Source of the DNA: Allomuricauda sp. F6463D
GTDB lineage: Bacteria > Bacteroidota > Bacteroidia > Flavobacteriales > Flavobacteriaceae
Length of the DNA: 64,000 nt
Assembly: GCF_023015965.1 (NCBI RefSeq)
Contig: NZ_JALKAN010000001.1
Coordinates: forward strand, 1,014,160 to 1,078,159
Direction: 5' to 3'
Part shown: positions 24,350 to 32,968 of the stretch, piece by piece
How the letters are laid out: every line of letters begins with the position of its first letter
Numbering within the stretch: the stretch's first letter is position 1
Notes under the pieces: model-generated
Seen by the model: the letters and a program-made list of their open reading frames with translations, nothing else
Databases searched by the model: none
Told to the model about the DNA's origin: nothing
Position numbers and translations under genes: made by a program

Positions 24350-25942
24350 CTATTGCTTAACCGTGGGATATTCAACACCCAATTGCTCCAAATAGGTGTC
24401 ATACTTGGTTTCGTCATAATAGAATTTCTCCAAGGCAGGTCTGAACATATCCTGCTTGTCCTTATTTAAAAACGTTGGTGGCATATCATCGGCAGAGATC
24501 ATAGGCTCATATTTTGTTTCTTTGGTCTGCTCATTATTGAAATAGTCCCAAGCTTGTTCCAACAATTCTGGTTTTAATAAAAAATCCATGATGGTCATAG
24601 CTTCTGCTTTGGCTCCCGCAGTCGCTCCCTTGTGTGCGATTGGAGTTGCCATGGCTATGGCATTGGCCCAATGGTGGCCCGGCAATCCTGGAATATTGGA
24701 TGGAAAACGCATGGTAACCGTAGGTACTTTCCAAGAAACATCACCAATATCGTCAGAACCTCCACTAACAGGTTCTAATACAGGCAGTCCAATTTCTGAA
24801 AGTTCGGTCGGAAGACCTTCAATTTTCTGGGAATTCATTTCTGTTTGCACTGCTTTTGCCAATTCTTGATCAGCTTCTGACCATGTGGGAAGTCCTACCT
24901 CTTGAATATTCTCATACATGGTTTCGGCAATCACCTTGTTAAAATGTCTTGGCCATGCAGTCCCTAACACACGAGATGTCATTTTGGTTCCGGTCATTAA
25001 AGCAGCACCTTTGGCAATATCGTTGGCCTCGGCATACATTTCCATGATACCTTCGTAAGTAACATCTCTAAAATAATACCAAATAGCTGATTTTGAAGGC
25101 ACCACATTAGGTTGGTCACCAGAATCGGTAAAAATAGAGTGTGAACGTTTTAGTGGGTGCAAGTGCTCTCTTTTATAATTCCATCCAACATTCATTAATT
25201 CAGCTGCATCCAGAGCGCTTCGCCCTCTCCAAGGTGCTCCTGCGGAATGTGCCGCTTCACCTTCAAACATATATTCAACTGAAATTAAACCAGTACCTCG
25301 AGTTGGCCCCCACGAAACACTCAAATTACTACTAACATGTGTAAAAATGCACATATCAATATCATCAAAAAGGCCATCTCTTACATACCAAGCTTTGGCC
25401 GCAACTAATTCTTCGGCAATGCCTGGCCAAAGAATCAATGTCCCACCAATTCCTTCTTTTTCCATCACCTCCTTAACGGCCAATGCAGATGTAATGTTCA
25501 ACGGAATCCCAGAGTTATGCCCCTCGCCATGGCCCGGCGCTCCTTCTACCATAGGTTTGTGATAGGCCACTCCGGGGTATTGAGATGCTTTAGGTATACA
25601 ATCCACATCACTCCCCAGTGCAATTACAGGACCTTCACCATTGCTCCAAGTTGCAAACCATGATGTTGGAATATTAGAAACTGAGTTTTCAATGGTAAAA
25701 CCATTTTCTTCCAATATTCCAGTAAGATAGTTGGTACTCTCCACTTCTTGGAACCCAAGTTCGGCAAAACTGAAGATTTTGTCCACCATAACTTGTGTCT
25801 GCTTTTTATTGGCCTCCACAATGGCTTGTACTTCTGCTTTTAGTTTATTGACTTGACTCTTGGAATATTTTTTTTGTGCGGTTGTAGTGGTAGCACCACC
25901 AAAAAGCAACATCCCGCAAAACAGGATTTTGATAGTTTTCAT
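24350..25942 (-). CDS. Exported M20 amidohydrolase (AbgB-like)
   Basis: A 530-residue protein with a Sec signal ending TTTTAQ. It belongs to the M20 metallopeptidase/amidohydrolase group, closest in wording to AbgB (aminobenzoyl-glutamate utilisation): FSFAELGFQEVES near the N-terminus, ALGSDVDCIP, the metal region APGHGEGHNSGIPLNI, IAEELVAAKAWYVRDGLFD, and the lid-domain HSAGAPWRGRSALDAAELM. The C-terminal metal region is GGSDDIGDVSWKVPT and PGLPGHHWANAIAM. It should hydrolyse amide bonds of N-acyl amino acids or p-aminobenzoyl-glutamate-like compounds, here in the periplasm. The substrate is not provable from sequence. Confidence 0.9.
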   Translation of the reverse strand: MKTIKILFCGMLLFGGATTTTAQKKYSKSQVNKLKAEVQAIVEANKKQTQVMVDKIFSFAELGFQEVESTNYLTGILEENGFTIENSVSNIPTSWFATWSNGEGPVIALGSDVDCIPKASQYPGVAYHKPMVEGAPGHGEGHNSGIPLNITSALAVKEVMEKEGIGGTLILWPGIAEELVAAKAWYVRDGLFDDIDMCIFTHVSSNLSVSWGPTRGTGLISVEYMFEGEAAHSAGAPWRGRSALDAAELMNVGWNYKREHLHPLKRSHSIFTDSGDQPNVVPSKSAIWYYFRDVTYEGIMEMYAEANDIAKGAALMTGTKMTSRVLGTAWPRHFNKVIAETMYENIQEVGLPTWSEADQELAKAVQTEMNSQKIEGLPTELSEIGLPVLEPVSGGSDDIGDVSWKVPTVTMRFPSNIPGLPGHHWANAIAMATPIAHKGATAGAKAEAMTIMDFLLKPELLEQAWDYFNNEQTKETKYEPMISADDMPPTFLNKDKQDMFRPALEKFYYDETKYDTYLEQLGVEYPTVKQ

Positions 25943-26113
25943 AAGATTGATTTTGAGTTAGCTATATTTCTTCTAAGATAGGAAAACAACTTTAATTAGA
26001 TAAGATTAATACTTTGCACAATATTACTTTTAGTGAATAGATAAAAATTGCGGTTCTTATTTTTTAAATATTAATACTATCAACAATACTTAGTTAACAA
26101 AACACATATACTG

Positions 26114-26146
26114 TTGGACAAAATACGTTCCAAAATCGTAAATTTG
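26114..26146 (+). promoter_or_regulatory. Promoter of purL
   Basis: TTG (26114-26116) and TAAATTTG (26139-26146), a perfect -7 box, are 22 bp apart, slightly longer than usual. The purL ATG is at 26179. I see no purine riboswitch in the AT-rich gap 25943-26178. Confidence 0.6.
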
Positions 26147-26178
26147 CATTTTCTCAAACCGTTCAACGCATAGATTGT

Positions 26179-29100
26179 ATGATCCATTTTTTTGGGGACA
26201 AGGCTACCAAGGTTTTTGCCGTCCAAACCACTCAGGAAATCGTTAAGGAAGACATTGACAAACTGACTTGGTTGTTTGGCAACCAGCCTAAGATTGAAGC
26301 GGCGTCACTCGACGCCTTTTTTGTTGGCCCGCGGGCAGCTATGGTTACCCCTTGGAGTACCAATGCCACCGAAATTACCCAAAATATGGGCATCACAGGT
26401 ATTGTTCGTATTGAGGAATTCCATGCCGTCAAAGAAGATTTTATTGATTTTGACCCCATGCTTTCCCAAAAATACAACGGATTGGGACAAGATATTTTTA
26501 CTATTGATATTGTTCCAGAGCCCATTCAGGAGATTGATGATATTGCATTTTACAACGAGAAAGAAGGGCTCGCCCTTAGCGATGAAGAAGTTGCTTATTT
26601 GGAAGGTCTCTCAAAAAAATTAAACCGTAAACTAACGGATTCCGAGGTGTTTGGTTTCAGTCAAGTAAATTCTGAGCACTGCAGACACAAAATTTTCAAT
26701 GGTACTTTTGTGATCGATGGTGAAGAAATGCCCGCTTCCCTATTCAAATGGATTAAAAAAACATCTGAAGCCAACCCCAACGATATTGTCTCTGCATACA
26801 AGGACAATGTGGCGTTCATAAAAGGTCCAAAGGCGGTCCAATTTGCACCAAAAAGTGCAGATAAACCCGACTTTTACGAAGAAAAAGAGTTTGATTCCGT
26901 TATATCGTTAAAAGCAGAAACGCACAACTTCCCTACTACGGTGGAGCCTTTCAATGGTGCTGCCACAGGTTCTGGGGGTGAGATAAGAGACCGTTTGGCA
27001 GGTGGAAAAGGATCGTTACCCTTGGCAGGTACCGCCGTTTATATGACTTCTTATTCCCGTTTGGAAGAAAACCGTCCTTGGGAAAATGGAATGAAAGAAA
27101 GAGATTGGTTGTACCAAACGCCTATGGATATTTTGATAAAAGCATCCAACGGAGCTTCCGACTTCGGAAATAAATTTGGACAACCCTTGATTGCAGGTTC
27201 AGTACTTACTTTTGAGCATAAGGAAGAAGTCAGAAAATTAGGTTTTGACAAAGTAATTATGATGGCGGGAGGCATTGGTTATGGAAAAACAGACCAAGCT
27301 TTAAAGGATACGCCGAGCAAAGGAGACAGAATAGTTATTCTAGGTGGCGACAATTACCGAATTGGGATGGGCGGAGCAGCCGTATCCAGTGCGGATACAG
27401 GTGAGTTTAGCTCTTCGATTGAGTTGAATGCTGTACAACGTTCCAATCCAGAAATGCAAAAAAGAGCTTCAAACGCAATTCGTGGGTTGTTTGAAAGTCA
27501 TGACAACCCCATAGTTTCCATTCACGACCATGGGGCCGGTGGGCACTTAAACTGTCTTTCTGAATTAGTGGAAGAAACGGGCGGAACCATTGATACGGAC
27601 AAACTTCCCGTAGGCGACCCAACCCTCTCTAAAAAAGAACTGATAGGCAACGAATCCCAAGAACGTATGGGATTGGTAATCGGTGAAAAAGATTTGGGTC
27701 TATTGGACCGTGTTTCTGAACGAGAACGCTCTCCTATGTACAATGTAGGTACCGTTACCGATAATAACACCTTTAAATTTACCTCTAAAAAAACTGGCGA
27801 GACCCCGATGGACTTGGAACTTTCCGATATGTTCGGAAGCTCTCCAAAAACTATAATGGAGGATAAATCCACACAACAGAAATATCCTGCACTTTCTTAT
27901 TCCGTGGAACACTTCCACGATTATTTAGAACAAGTACTCCAATTGGAAGCGGTGGCCTGTAAAGATTGGCTAACGAACAAAGTGGACCGTTGTGTGGGCG
28001 GACGTGTTGCAAAGCAACAATGTGCGGGACCTCTACAATTACCTTTGAACAACTGCGGTGTAATGGCCTTGGATTTTAAAGGGAAACAAGGAATAGCCAC
28101 CAGCATTGGACACTCCCCTATCTCAGGTTTGATAAATCCCGTGGCAGGAAGCAGAAACAGCGTGGCAGAATCGTTGACCAATATTGTTTGGGCACCTTTA
28201 AAAGATGGTTTAAAATCAGTTTCATTATCCGCAAACTGGATGTGGCCCTGTAGAAATGAAGGTGAAGATGCTCGCCTATATGAAGCTGTTAAATCGTTGT
28301 CTGAATTTGCCATAGATCTTGGCATAAATGTTCCCACTGGAAAGGATTCGCTTTCCATGAAACAAAAATATAAGGATGGGGAAGTATTATCTCCTGGAAC
28401 CGTAATTGTTTCCGCAGGGGCTAGCTGCAACAACATTACCCAAGTAGTGGAGCCTGTCCTTCAAAAGAATGGCGGAAGCATCTACTATATCAATATATCA
28501 AAAGAAAGTCATAAGCTTGGTGGTTCGTCTTTTGCTCAGGTTTTGAATGGAATTGGTGACGAAGCCCCTTCTGTTTTAGATGCAGCATATGTAAAAACTG
28601 TTTTTAACACCTTGCAGACACTAATCAAGAACAACCAGATTTTGGCAGGGCACGATGTGGCCTCCGGTGGTTTGATCACAACATTGTTGGAACTATGTTT
28701 CGCCGATAATGATTTGGGTGCAAAATTGGATTTGTCCGCTATTGGCGAGCAGGATATCATCAAACTATTGTTCTCTGAAAACATTGGTATTGTATTTCAG
28801 TCCAAAGACGATTCGGTTGAGAACGTTTTGTCGGATTCCGGTGTCAACTTTGTAAAAATTGGTGTTCCAACTTCAGAAAGCACCTTAGAAATCAAAAATA
28901 ATGGCATAGAAATCGGTCTTAATATTGCTTCTTTACGTGATACTTGGTTTAAAACTTCGTATCTATTGGACAACAAACAGACTTCGAATGGCTTGGCCAA
29001 AGACCGCTATGAAAATTATAAAAACCAACCCTTAAATTATAATTTTCCGGAAAAATTTGATGGAACATTGACTCCTCGTCCACAATCAAGACCCAAAGCC

Positions 29101-29835
29101 GCTATTCTTCGTGAAAAAGGGAGCAACTCTGAACGAGAAATGGCAAATGCCATGTATTTGGCCGGATTTGATGTTAAAGATGTCCACATGACGGACCTCA
29201 TCACGGGTAGGGAAACCTTAGAGGATATTCAATTTATTGGCGCAGTGGGCGGTTTTTCCAACTCAGATGTACTGGGCAGTGCAAAAGGATGGGCCGGAGC
29301 ATTTAAATACAACGAAAAAGCCAACAAAGCATTAAAAGATTTCTTTGCCAGACCAGATACACTTTCTGTAGGGATTTGCAATGGTTGCCAATTGTTCATG
29401 GAACTGGATTTAATCAACCCAGAACATGAAACACATGGTAGAATGACCTATAATGATTCCCATAAACACGAAAGTAATTTCACTTCAGTAAAAATACAAG
29501 AGAACAACTCGGTGATGCTATCCAACTTGGCAGGCACCACACTTGGCGTGTGGATAAGTCACGGAGAAGGTAAATTTAGTCTTCCACATAGTGAAGGCCA
29601 ATATAACATTGTAGCCAAATATGGTTACGAAGGGTATCCTGCCAATCCAAATGGGAGCGATTTTAATACTGCCATGCTTTGCGACGCAACGGGAAGACAT
29701 TTAGTGACTATGCCCCATATTGAGCGCTCTACATTCCCTTGGAACTGGGCACATTATCCAAAGGATAGAATCGACGAAGTATCACCTTGGTTACATGCAT
29801 TTGTAAATGCGCGGGTTTGGTTGGAAAAACAGTAA
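26179..29835 (+). CDS. purL: Phosphoribosylformylglycinamidine synthase, large single-chain form
   Basis: A 1218-residue enzyme for step four of purine synthesis: FGAR + glutamine + ATP to FGAM. The full-length single chain is the form also found in Gammaproteobacteria and eukaryotes. The synthetase domains show VNSEHCRHKIFNG, LKAETHNFPTTVEPFNGAATGSGG (split here), IVSIHDHGAGGHLNCLSE, and the second-half AGHDVASGGLITTLLE. The glutaminase domain at the C-terminus has the nucleophile Cys1067 in VGICNGCQLF and a His region in NWAHYPKDRIDEVSPW. The GNAT gene follows after three bases, and the two are probably co-transcribed. Confidence 0.97.
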   Translation: MIHFFGDKATKVFAVQTTQEIVKEDIDKLTWLFGNQPKIEAASLDAFFVGPRAAMVTPWSTNATEITQNMGITGIVRIEEFHAVKEDFIDFDPMLSQKYNGLGQDIFTIDIVPEPIQEIDDIAFYNEKEGLALSDEEVAYLEGLSKKLNRKLTDSEVFGFSQVNSEHCRHKIFNGTFVIDGEEMPASLFKWIKKTSEANPNDIVSAYKDNVAFIKGPKAVQFAPKSADKPDFYEEKEFDSVISLKAETHNFPTTVEPFNGAATGSGGEIRDRLAGGKGSLPLAGTAVYMTSYSRLEENRPWENGMKERDWLYQTPMDILIKASNGASDFGNKFGQPLIAGSVLTFEHKEEVRKLGFDKVIMMAGGIGYGKTDQALKDTPSKGDRIVILGGDNYRIGMGGAAVSSADTGEFSSSIELNAVQRSNPEMQKRASNAIRGLFESHDNPIVSIHDHGAGGHLNCLSELVEETGGTIDTDKLPVGDPTLSKKELIGNESQERMGLVIGEKDLGLLDRVSERERSPMYNVGTVTDNNTFKFTSKKTGETPMDLELSDMFGSSPKTIMEDKSTQQKYPALSYSVEHFHDYLEQVLQLEAVACKDWLTNKVDRCVGGRVAKQQCAGPLQLPLNNCGVMALDFKGKQGIATSIGHSPISGLINPVAGSRNSVAESLTNIVWAPLKDGLKSVSLSANWMWPCRNEGEDARLYEAVKSLSEFAIDLGINVPTGKDSLSMKQKYKDGEVLSPGTVIVSAGASCNNITQVVEPVLQKNGGSIYYINISKESHKLGGSSFAQVLNGIGDEAPSVLDAAYVKTVFNTLQTLIKNNQILAGHDVASGGLITTLLELCFADNDLGAKLDLSAIGEQDIIKLLFSENIGIVFQSKDDSVENVLSDSGVNFVKIGVPTSESTLEIKNNGIEIGLNIASLRDTWFKTSYLLDNKQTSNGLAKDRYENYKNQPLNYNFPEKFDGTLTPRPQSRPKAAILREKGSNSEREMANAMYLAGFDVKDVHMTDLITGRETLEDIQFIGAVGGFSNSDVLGSAKGWAGAFKYNEKANKALKDFFARPDTLSVGICNGCQLFMELDLINPEHETHGRMTYNDSHKHESNFTSVKIQENNSVMLSNLAGTTLGVWISHGEGKFSLPHSEGQYNIVAKYGYEGYPANPNGSDFNTAMLCDATGRHLVTMPHIERSTFPWNWAHYPKDRIDEVSPWLHAFVNARVWLEKQ

Positions 29836-29838
29836 AAA

Positions 29839-30294
29839 ATGACAATACGAAAAGCAGCTAAAAAGGATGTCCCCTTTATAGTTGAAATGCTTGCAAATGA
29901 TAAACTAGGAATGTTGCGGGAAGATTATCAAAACCCTCTTCCAGACAAATACTTTTCTGCTTTTGAAAATATTGCCATTGACCACAATCAAGAGTTGATG
30001 GTGATGGAAACCGACAATGGACAAGTTATTGGAACACTCCAGTTAAGCTTTATTCAATTTCTTACTTATCAAGGCGGAATCCGTGCACAGATTGAAGCGG
30101 TAAGGGTTCATCAGGATTATCGTGGCCAGGGGATTGGCAAACAATTGTTCCAGTGGGCTATCTCGCACTCAAAAGTGAAGGGCGCACATCTCTTACAACT
30201 TACCACCGATAAAAAAAGGCCAGATGCTTTGAAGTTTTACAAGGCACTAGGATTTAAGGACTCTCATGATGGTATGAAATTGCATTTTCCATAA
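29839..30294 (+). CDS. GNAT family N-acetyltransferase
   Basis: A 151-residue GNAT protein. The acetyl-CoA loop is clear in RVHQDYRGQGIGKQLFQWAI (about 91-110), preceded by the beta-4 strand GGIRAQIEAV and followed by LLQLTTDKKRPDALKFYKALGF, which fits motif B. The cytoplasmic enzyme transfers acetyl to an amine substrate that cannot be predicted. It starts three bases after purL, but a functional link with purine synthesis is not evident. Confidence 0.9.
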   Translation: MTIRKAAKKDVPFIVEMLANDKLGMLREDYQNPLPDKYFSAFENIAIDHNQELMVMETDNGQVIGTLQLSFIQFLTYQGGIRAQIEAVRVHQDYRGQGIGKQLFQWAISHSKVKGAHLLQLTTDKKRPDALKFYKALGFKDSHDGMKLHFP

Positions 30295-30386
30295 TATTAT
30301 CAAATAATTATGTTCATTTTTAAATAACTCGTTTTAAAATACGGTTTCCTTTCCTTATTTTGCAATCGCTTTACACAAAACTTACT

Positions 30387-32156
30387 ATGCAGACTGTTAC
30401 CCGATTATTTGATTTCCCATACTATCAACTTGAAAAACACCCCTTAGAAAAATCATTGGTCACTAAAAGTGACGGTAAATGGATTTCCACGTCCACCCAA
30501 GAATACATAAACAAGGCCAATGCGATAAGCCGAGCTTTGTTGGAAATGGGTGTAAAACCAAATGATAAGATTGCCATTATTTCCATGACCAATCGTACAG
30601 AATGGAACATAATGGATATTGGAGTCTTACAAATTGGCGCGCAAACGGTTCCTATATACCCCACCATCTCTGAAGATGATTACGAGTACATCCTAAACCA
30701 TTCTGAAGCCAAATACTGCTTTGTTTCCTGTGAGGAGGTATTGGAAAAAGTACTTGCAATAAGTTCAAAAATCAAAAAACTGGAGGAGGTTTATTCATTT
30801 GACCAGCTCGATAATTGTAAAAACTGGAAAGAAGTTTTGGAAGTTGGTTTGTCCGCTACCAACCAAGATGAAGTTGATAATTTAAAAAACGCTGTTAAAC
30901 CAGAAGATTTGGCAACCCTTATTTATACTTCTGGAACCACTGGAAAACCCAAAGGAGTAATGCTTTCTCACGATAATATTGTCTCTAATGTGGTTTCGAG
31001 CGAGGTTAGGGTACCCTTTGAGGCTGGCGGTGTTGCGCTTAGCTTTTTGCCGATTTGCCACATTTTTGAAAGAATGATTCTCTATTTATATCAATATTGT
31101 GGGATAGAAATTCATTTCGCGGAAGGATTGGATAAAATCAGTGATAATATAAAAGAGGTCAAACCCAACGTAATGACCGTGGTGCCACGCTTATTGGAAA
31201 AAGTATATGATTCCATAATTGCCAAAGGAACGGCACTAACGGGAATCAAAAAGAAATTGTTCTTCTGGGCCGTGGAAGTTGGGCTGAAATTTGAGCCTTA
31301 CGGAGCCAACGGCTGGTGGTACGAAAAAAAATTAGGTCTTGCCCGCAAATTGATCTTTAGCAAATGGAAAGAAGGTCTTGGCGGAAATTTGTCCGTTATG
31401 GTCTCTGGAAGTGCTGCTTTGCAACCAAGGCTTGCGCGAATTTTTGGTGCAGCCAATATGCCTGTAATGGAAGGTTACGGACTCACTGAGACCTCTCCAG
31501 TAATAGCCGTTAATGATCAACGCAACAGAGGCTGGAAAATTGGTACGGTCGGAAAAATTATAGATAGAGTCGAAGTCAAAATAGCAGAAGACGGGGAAAT
31601 TCTTTGCAAAGGTCCCAATGTTATGATGGGATATTATAAAGATCTTGAGAGAACTGCAAAAGTAATGACAGGGGATTATTTCCATACTGGGGACATCGGT
31701 GAAATAGACGCCGAAGGTTTTTTGCGTATTACCGACCGAAAAAAGGAAATGTTCAAAACCTCTGGAGGAAAATATGTAGCTCCGCAGCTGTTGGAAAACC
31801 GCTTTAAACAATCCAGGTTTATAGAACAGATCATGGTAGTGGGTGAAGGTGAAAAAATGCCAGCAGCCATAATTCAGCCCAATTTTGAATTTGTAAAAGA
31901 ATGGGGCAAACGTCATGACCTACAACTGGATTCCAATACCGAGATCGCCAAAAACGAGAAAGTAATAGAACGAATGCAAGAAGAAGTGGATTGGGCCAAC
32001 CAAGAATTTGCCAAATGGGAGAAAGTAAAGCAATTTAGACTTACCCCCGATGCTTGGTCTGTGGAAGAAGGCCTACTCACCCCTACGCTTAAACTGAAAA
32101 GAAAGGTTATCAAAGAAAAGTACTTGCGTTTGTACAATGATATTTATGAGCACTAA
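30387..32156 (+). CDS. Long-chain acyl-CoA synthetase (AMP-binding)
   Basis: A 589-residue adenylate-forming enzyme that activates fatty acids with ATP and CoA. Motifs: LIYTSGTTGKPKGVMLSH (P-loop-like A3), FLPICHIFERMILY, GYGLTETSPVIAVND (A5), TGDIGEIDAEGFLRITDRKKE (A7/A8), and a late lysine in LTPTLKLKRKVI (A10). The wording resembles FadD15/Bubblegum-type long-chain ligases. The ATG at 30387 is preferred over the TTG at 30360. It precedes the marR-fad operon on the same strand and should supply its acyl-CoA substrates. Confidence 0.92.
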   Translation: MQTVTRLFDFPYYQLEKHPLEKSLVTKSDGKWISTSTQEYINKANAISRALLEMGVKPNDKIAIISMTNRTEWNIMDIGVLQIGAQTVPIYPTISEDDYEYILNHSEAKYCFVSCEEVLEKVLAISSKIKKLEEVYSFDQLDNCKNWKEVLEVGLSATNQDEVDNLKNAVKPEDLATLIYTSGTTGKPKGVMLSHDNIVSNVVSSEVRVPFEAGGVALSFLPICHIFERMILYLYQYCGIEIHFAEGLDKISDNIKEVKPNVMTVVPRLLEKVYDSIIAKGTALTGIKKKLFFWAVEVGLKFEPYGANGWWYEKKLGLARKLIFSKWKEGLGGNLSVMVSGSAALQPRLARIFGAANMPVMEGYGLTETSPVIAVNDQRNRGWKIGTVGKIIDRVEVKIAEDGEILCKGPNVMMGYYKDLERTAKVMTGDYFHTGDIGEIDAEGFLRITDRKKEMFKTSGGKYVAPQLLENRFKQSRFIEQIMVVGEGEKMPAAIIQPNFEFVKEWGKRHDLQLDSNTEIAKNEKVIERMQEEVDWANQEFAKWEKVKQFRLTPDAWSVEEGLLTPTLKLKRKVIKEKYLRLYNDIYEH

Positions 32157-32444
32157 AAAGCATTCTATTTTCAAGTAGTAATAATCATATATCATTTCGG
32201 TTCTCATACTGAGAGAGAATCAAGAACCTATCGATAAAACGCTTTACATCATGGTAGAATGATGAATTGAAGAGAAAAGTACTATGGCTGCACTGACCAT
32301 AGTGAAAACATCTTTAATTATGTCAGAATATTAATGCCATGTTTTTAGTTCGAACATGTTTTAGGGTAATGTAACATTCTCAATTCACCTATATCTTTAT
32401 ACAATCAATGCTATCTAAGGTGTAAATTCTTAAATACTTAACCT
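32157..32444. other. Intergenic stretch without a gene
   Basis: The gap of 346 bases between the acyl-CoA synthetase and marR is AT-rich. No open frame with coding character or T-tailed hairpin was found in this part; the regulatory elements lie in its last 60 bases (see next entries). Confidence 0.6.
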
Positions 32445-32472
32445 AAATTTATTATGCATGCATAATAAATTT
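32445..32472. promoter_or_regulatory. 28-bp perfect palindrome, probable MarR operator
   Basis: AAATTTATTATGCA (32445-32458) is followed directly by its exact reverse complement (32459-32472), with no mismatch and no spacer. It occupies the -33 region of the marR promoter, whose -7 box starts four bases further on. MarR dimers bind palindromes of about this size, so autorepression and control of the downstream fad genes is the likely role. Confidence 0.8.
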
Positions 32473-32475
32473 TCT

Positions 32476-32483
32476 TATATTTG
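32476..32483 (+). promoter_or_regulatory. -7 box of the marR-fad operon
   Basis: TATATTTG matches TAnnTTTG exactly and lies 19 bases before the marR ATG at 32503. The -33 element would fall inside the palindrome. Confidence 0.7.
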
Positions 32484-32502
32484 AGAACACCAAACCAGTT
32501 CT

Positions 32503-32946
32503 ATGAAAGATTTGACCATTGATCATGCCCTTAGGGCTACCTGGCAAGCAGTTAGCAAAATGTACAATGAAGAGGCAAAAAACTATGGGCTTACAATGGC
32601 CATTGGATTTACTTTACTAAGTATTGATCCAAAAGGAGGTACACCGAGTACCACATTGGGTCCTAAAATGGGGATGGAAGCAACAAGTTTGTCCAGAATA
32701 TTAAAAGCGCTTGAACAAAAAGAATATATACTGCGAAAACGAAATCCAAAAGATGGGCGCGGTGTGCTTATATTCCTTACGCCATTAGGCTTGGAAAAAA
32801 GAGAAGAATCCAAAGAAGTTGTATTGCGGTTTAATAATGTAGCAAAAGAACATATATCAGAACAAAACCTCAATGGTTTTTTCAATACTTTGGATATAAT
32901 CAATAAGCTAATTGTCGATAAGAAAATCTATATAAAAACAAACTAA
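32503..32946 (+). CDS. MarR family transcriptional regulator of the fad operon
   Basis: A 147-residue winged-helix dimeric regulator. The core shows AIGFTLLSIDPKGGTPSTTLGPKMGMEATSLSRIL (split here; helix-turn-helix about 45-75), LKALEQKEYILRKRNPKDGR (wing with the conserved DxR) and a C-terminal dimerisation helix. It is the first gene of a run leading to fadN, fadA and fadE. A 28-bp palindrome sits in its promoter. It probably responds to fatty acids or acyl-CoA and represses the operon; the ligand is inferred. Confidence 0.92.
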   Translation: MKDLTIDHALRATWQAVSKMYNEEAKNYGLTMAIGFTLLSIDPKGGTPSTTLGPKMGMEATSLSRILKALEQKEYILRKRNPKDGRGVLIFLTPLGLEKREESKEVVLRFNNVAKEHISEQNLNGFFNTLDIINKLIVDKKIYIKTN

Positions 32947-32968
32947 TAATTAATTTATAAAATCGCAC

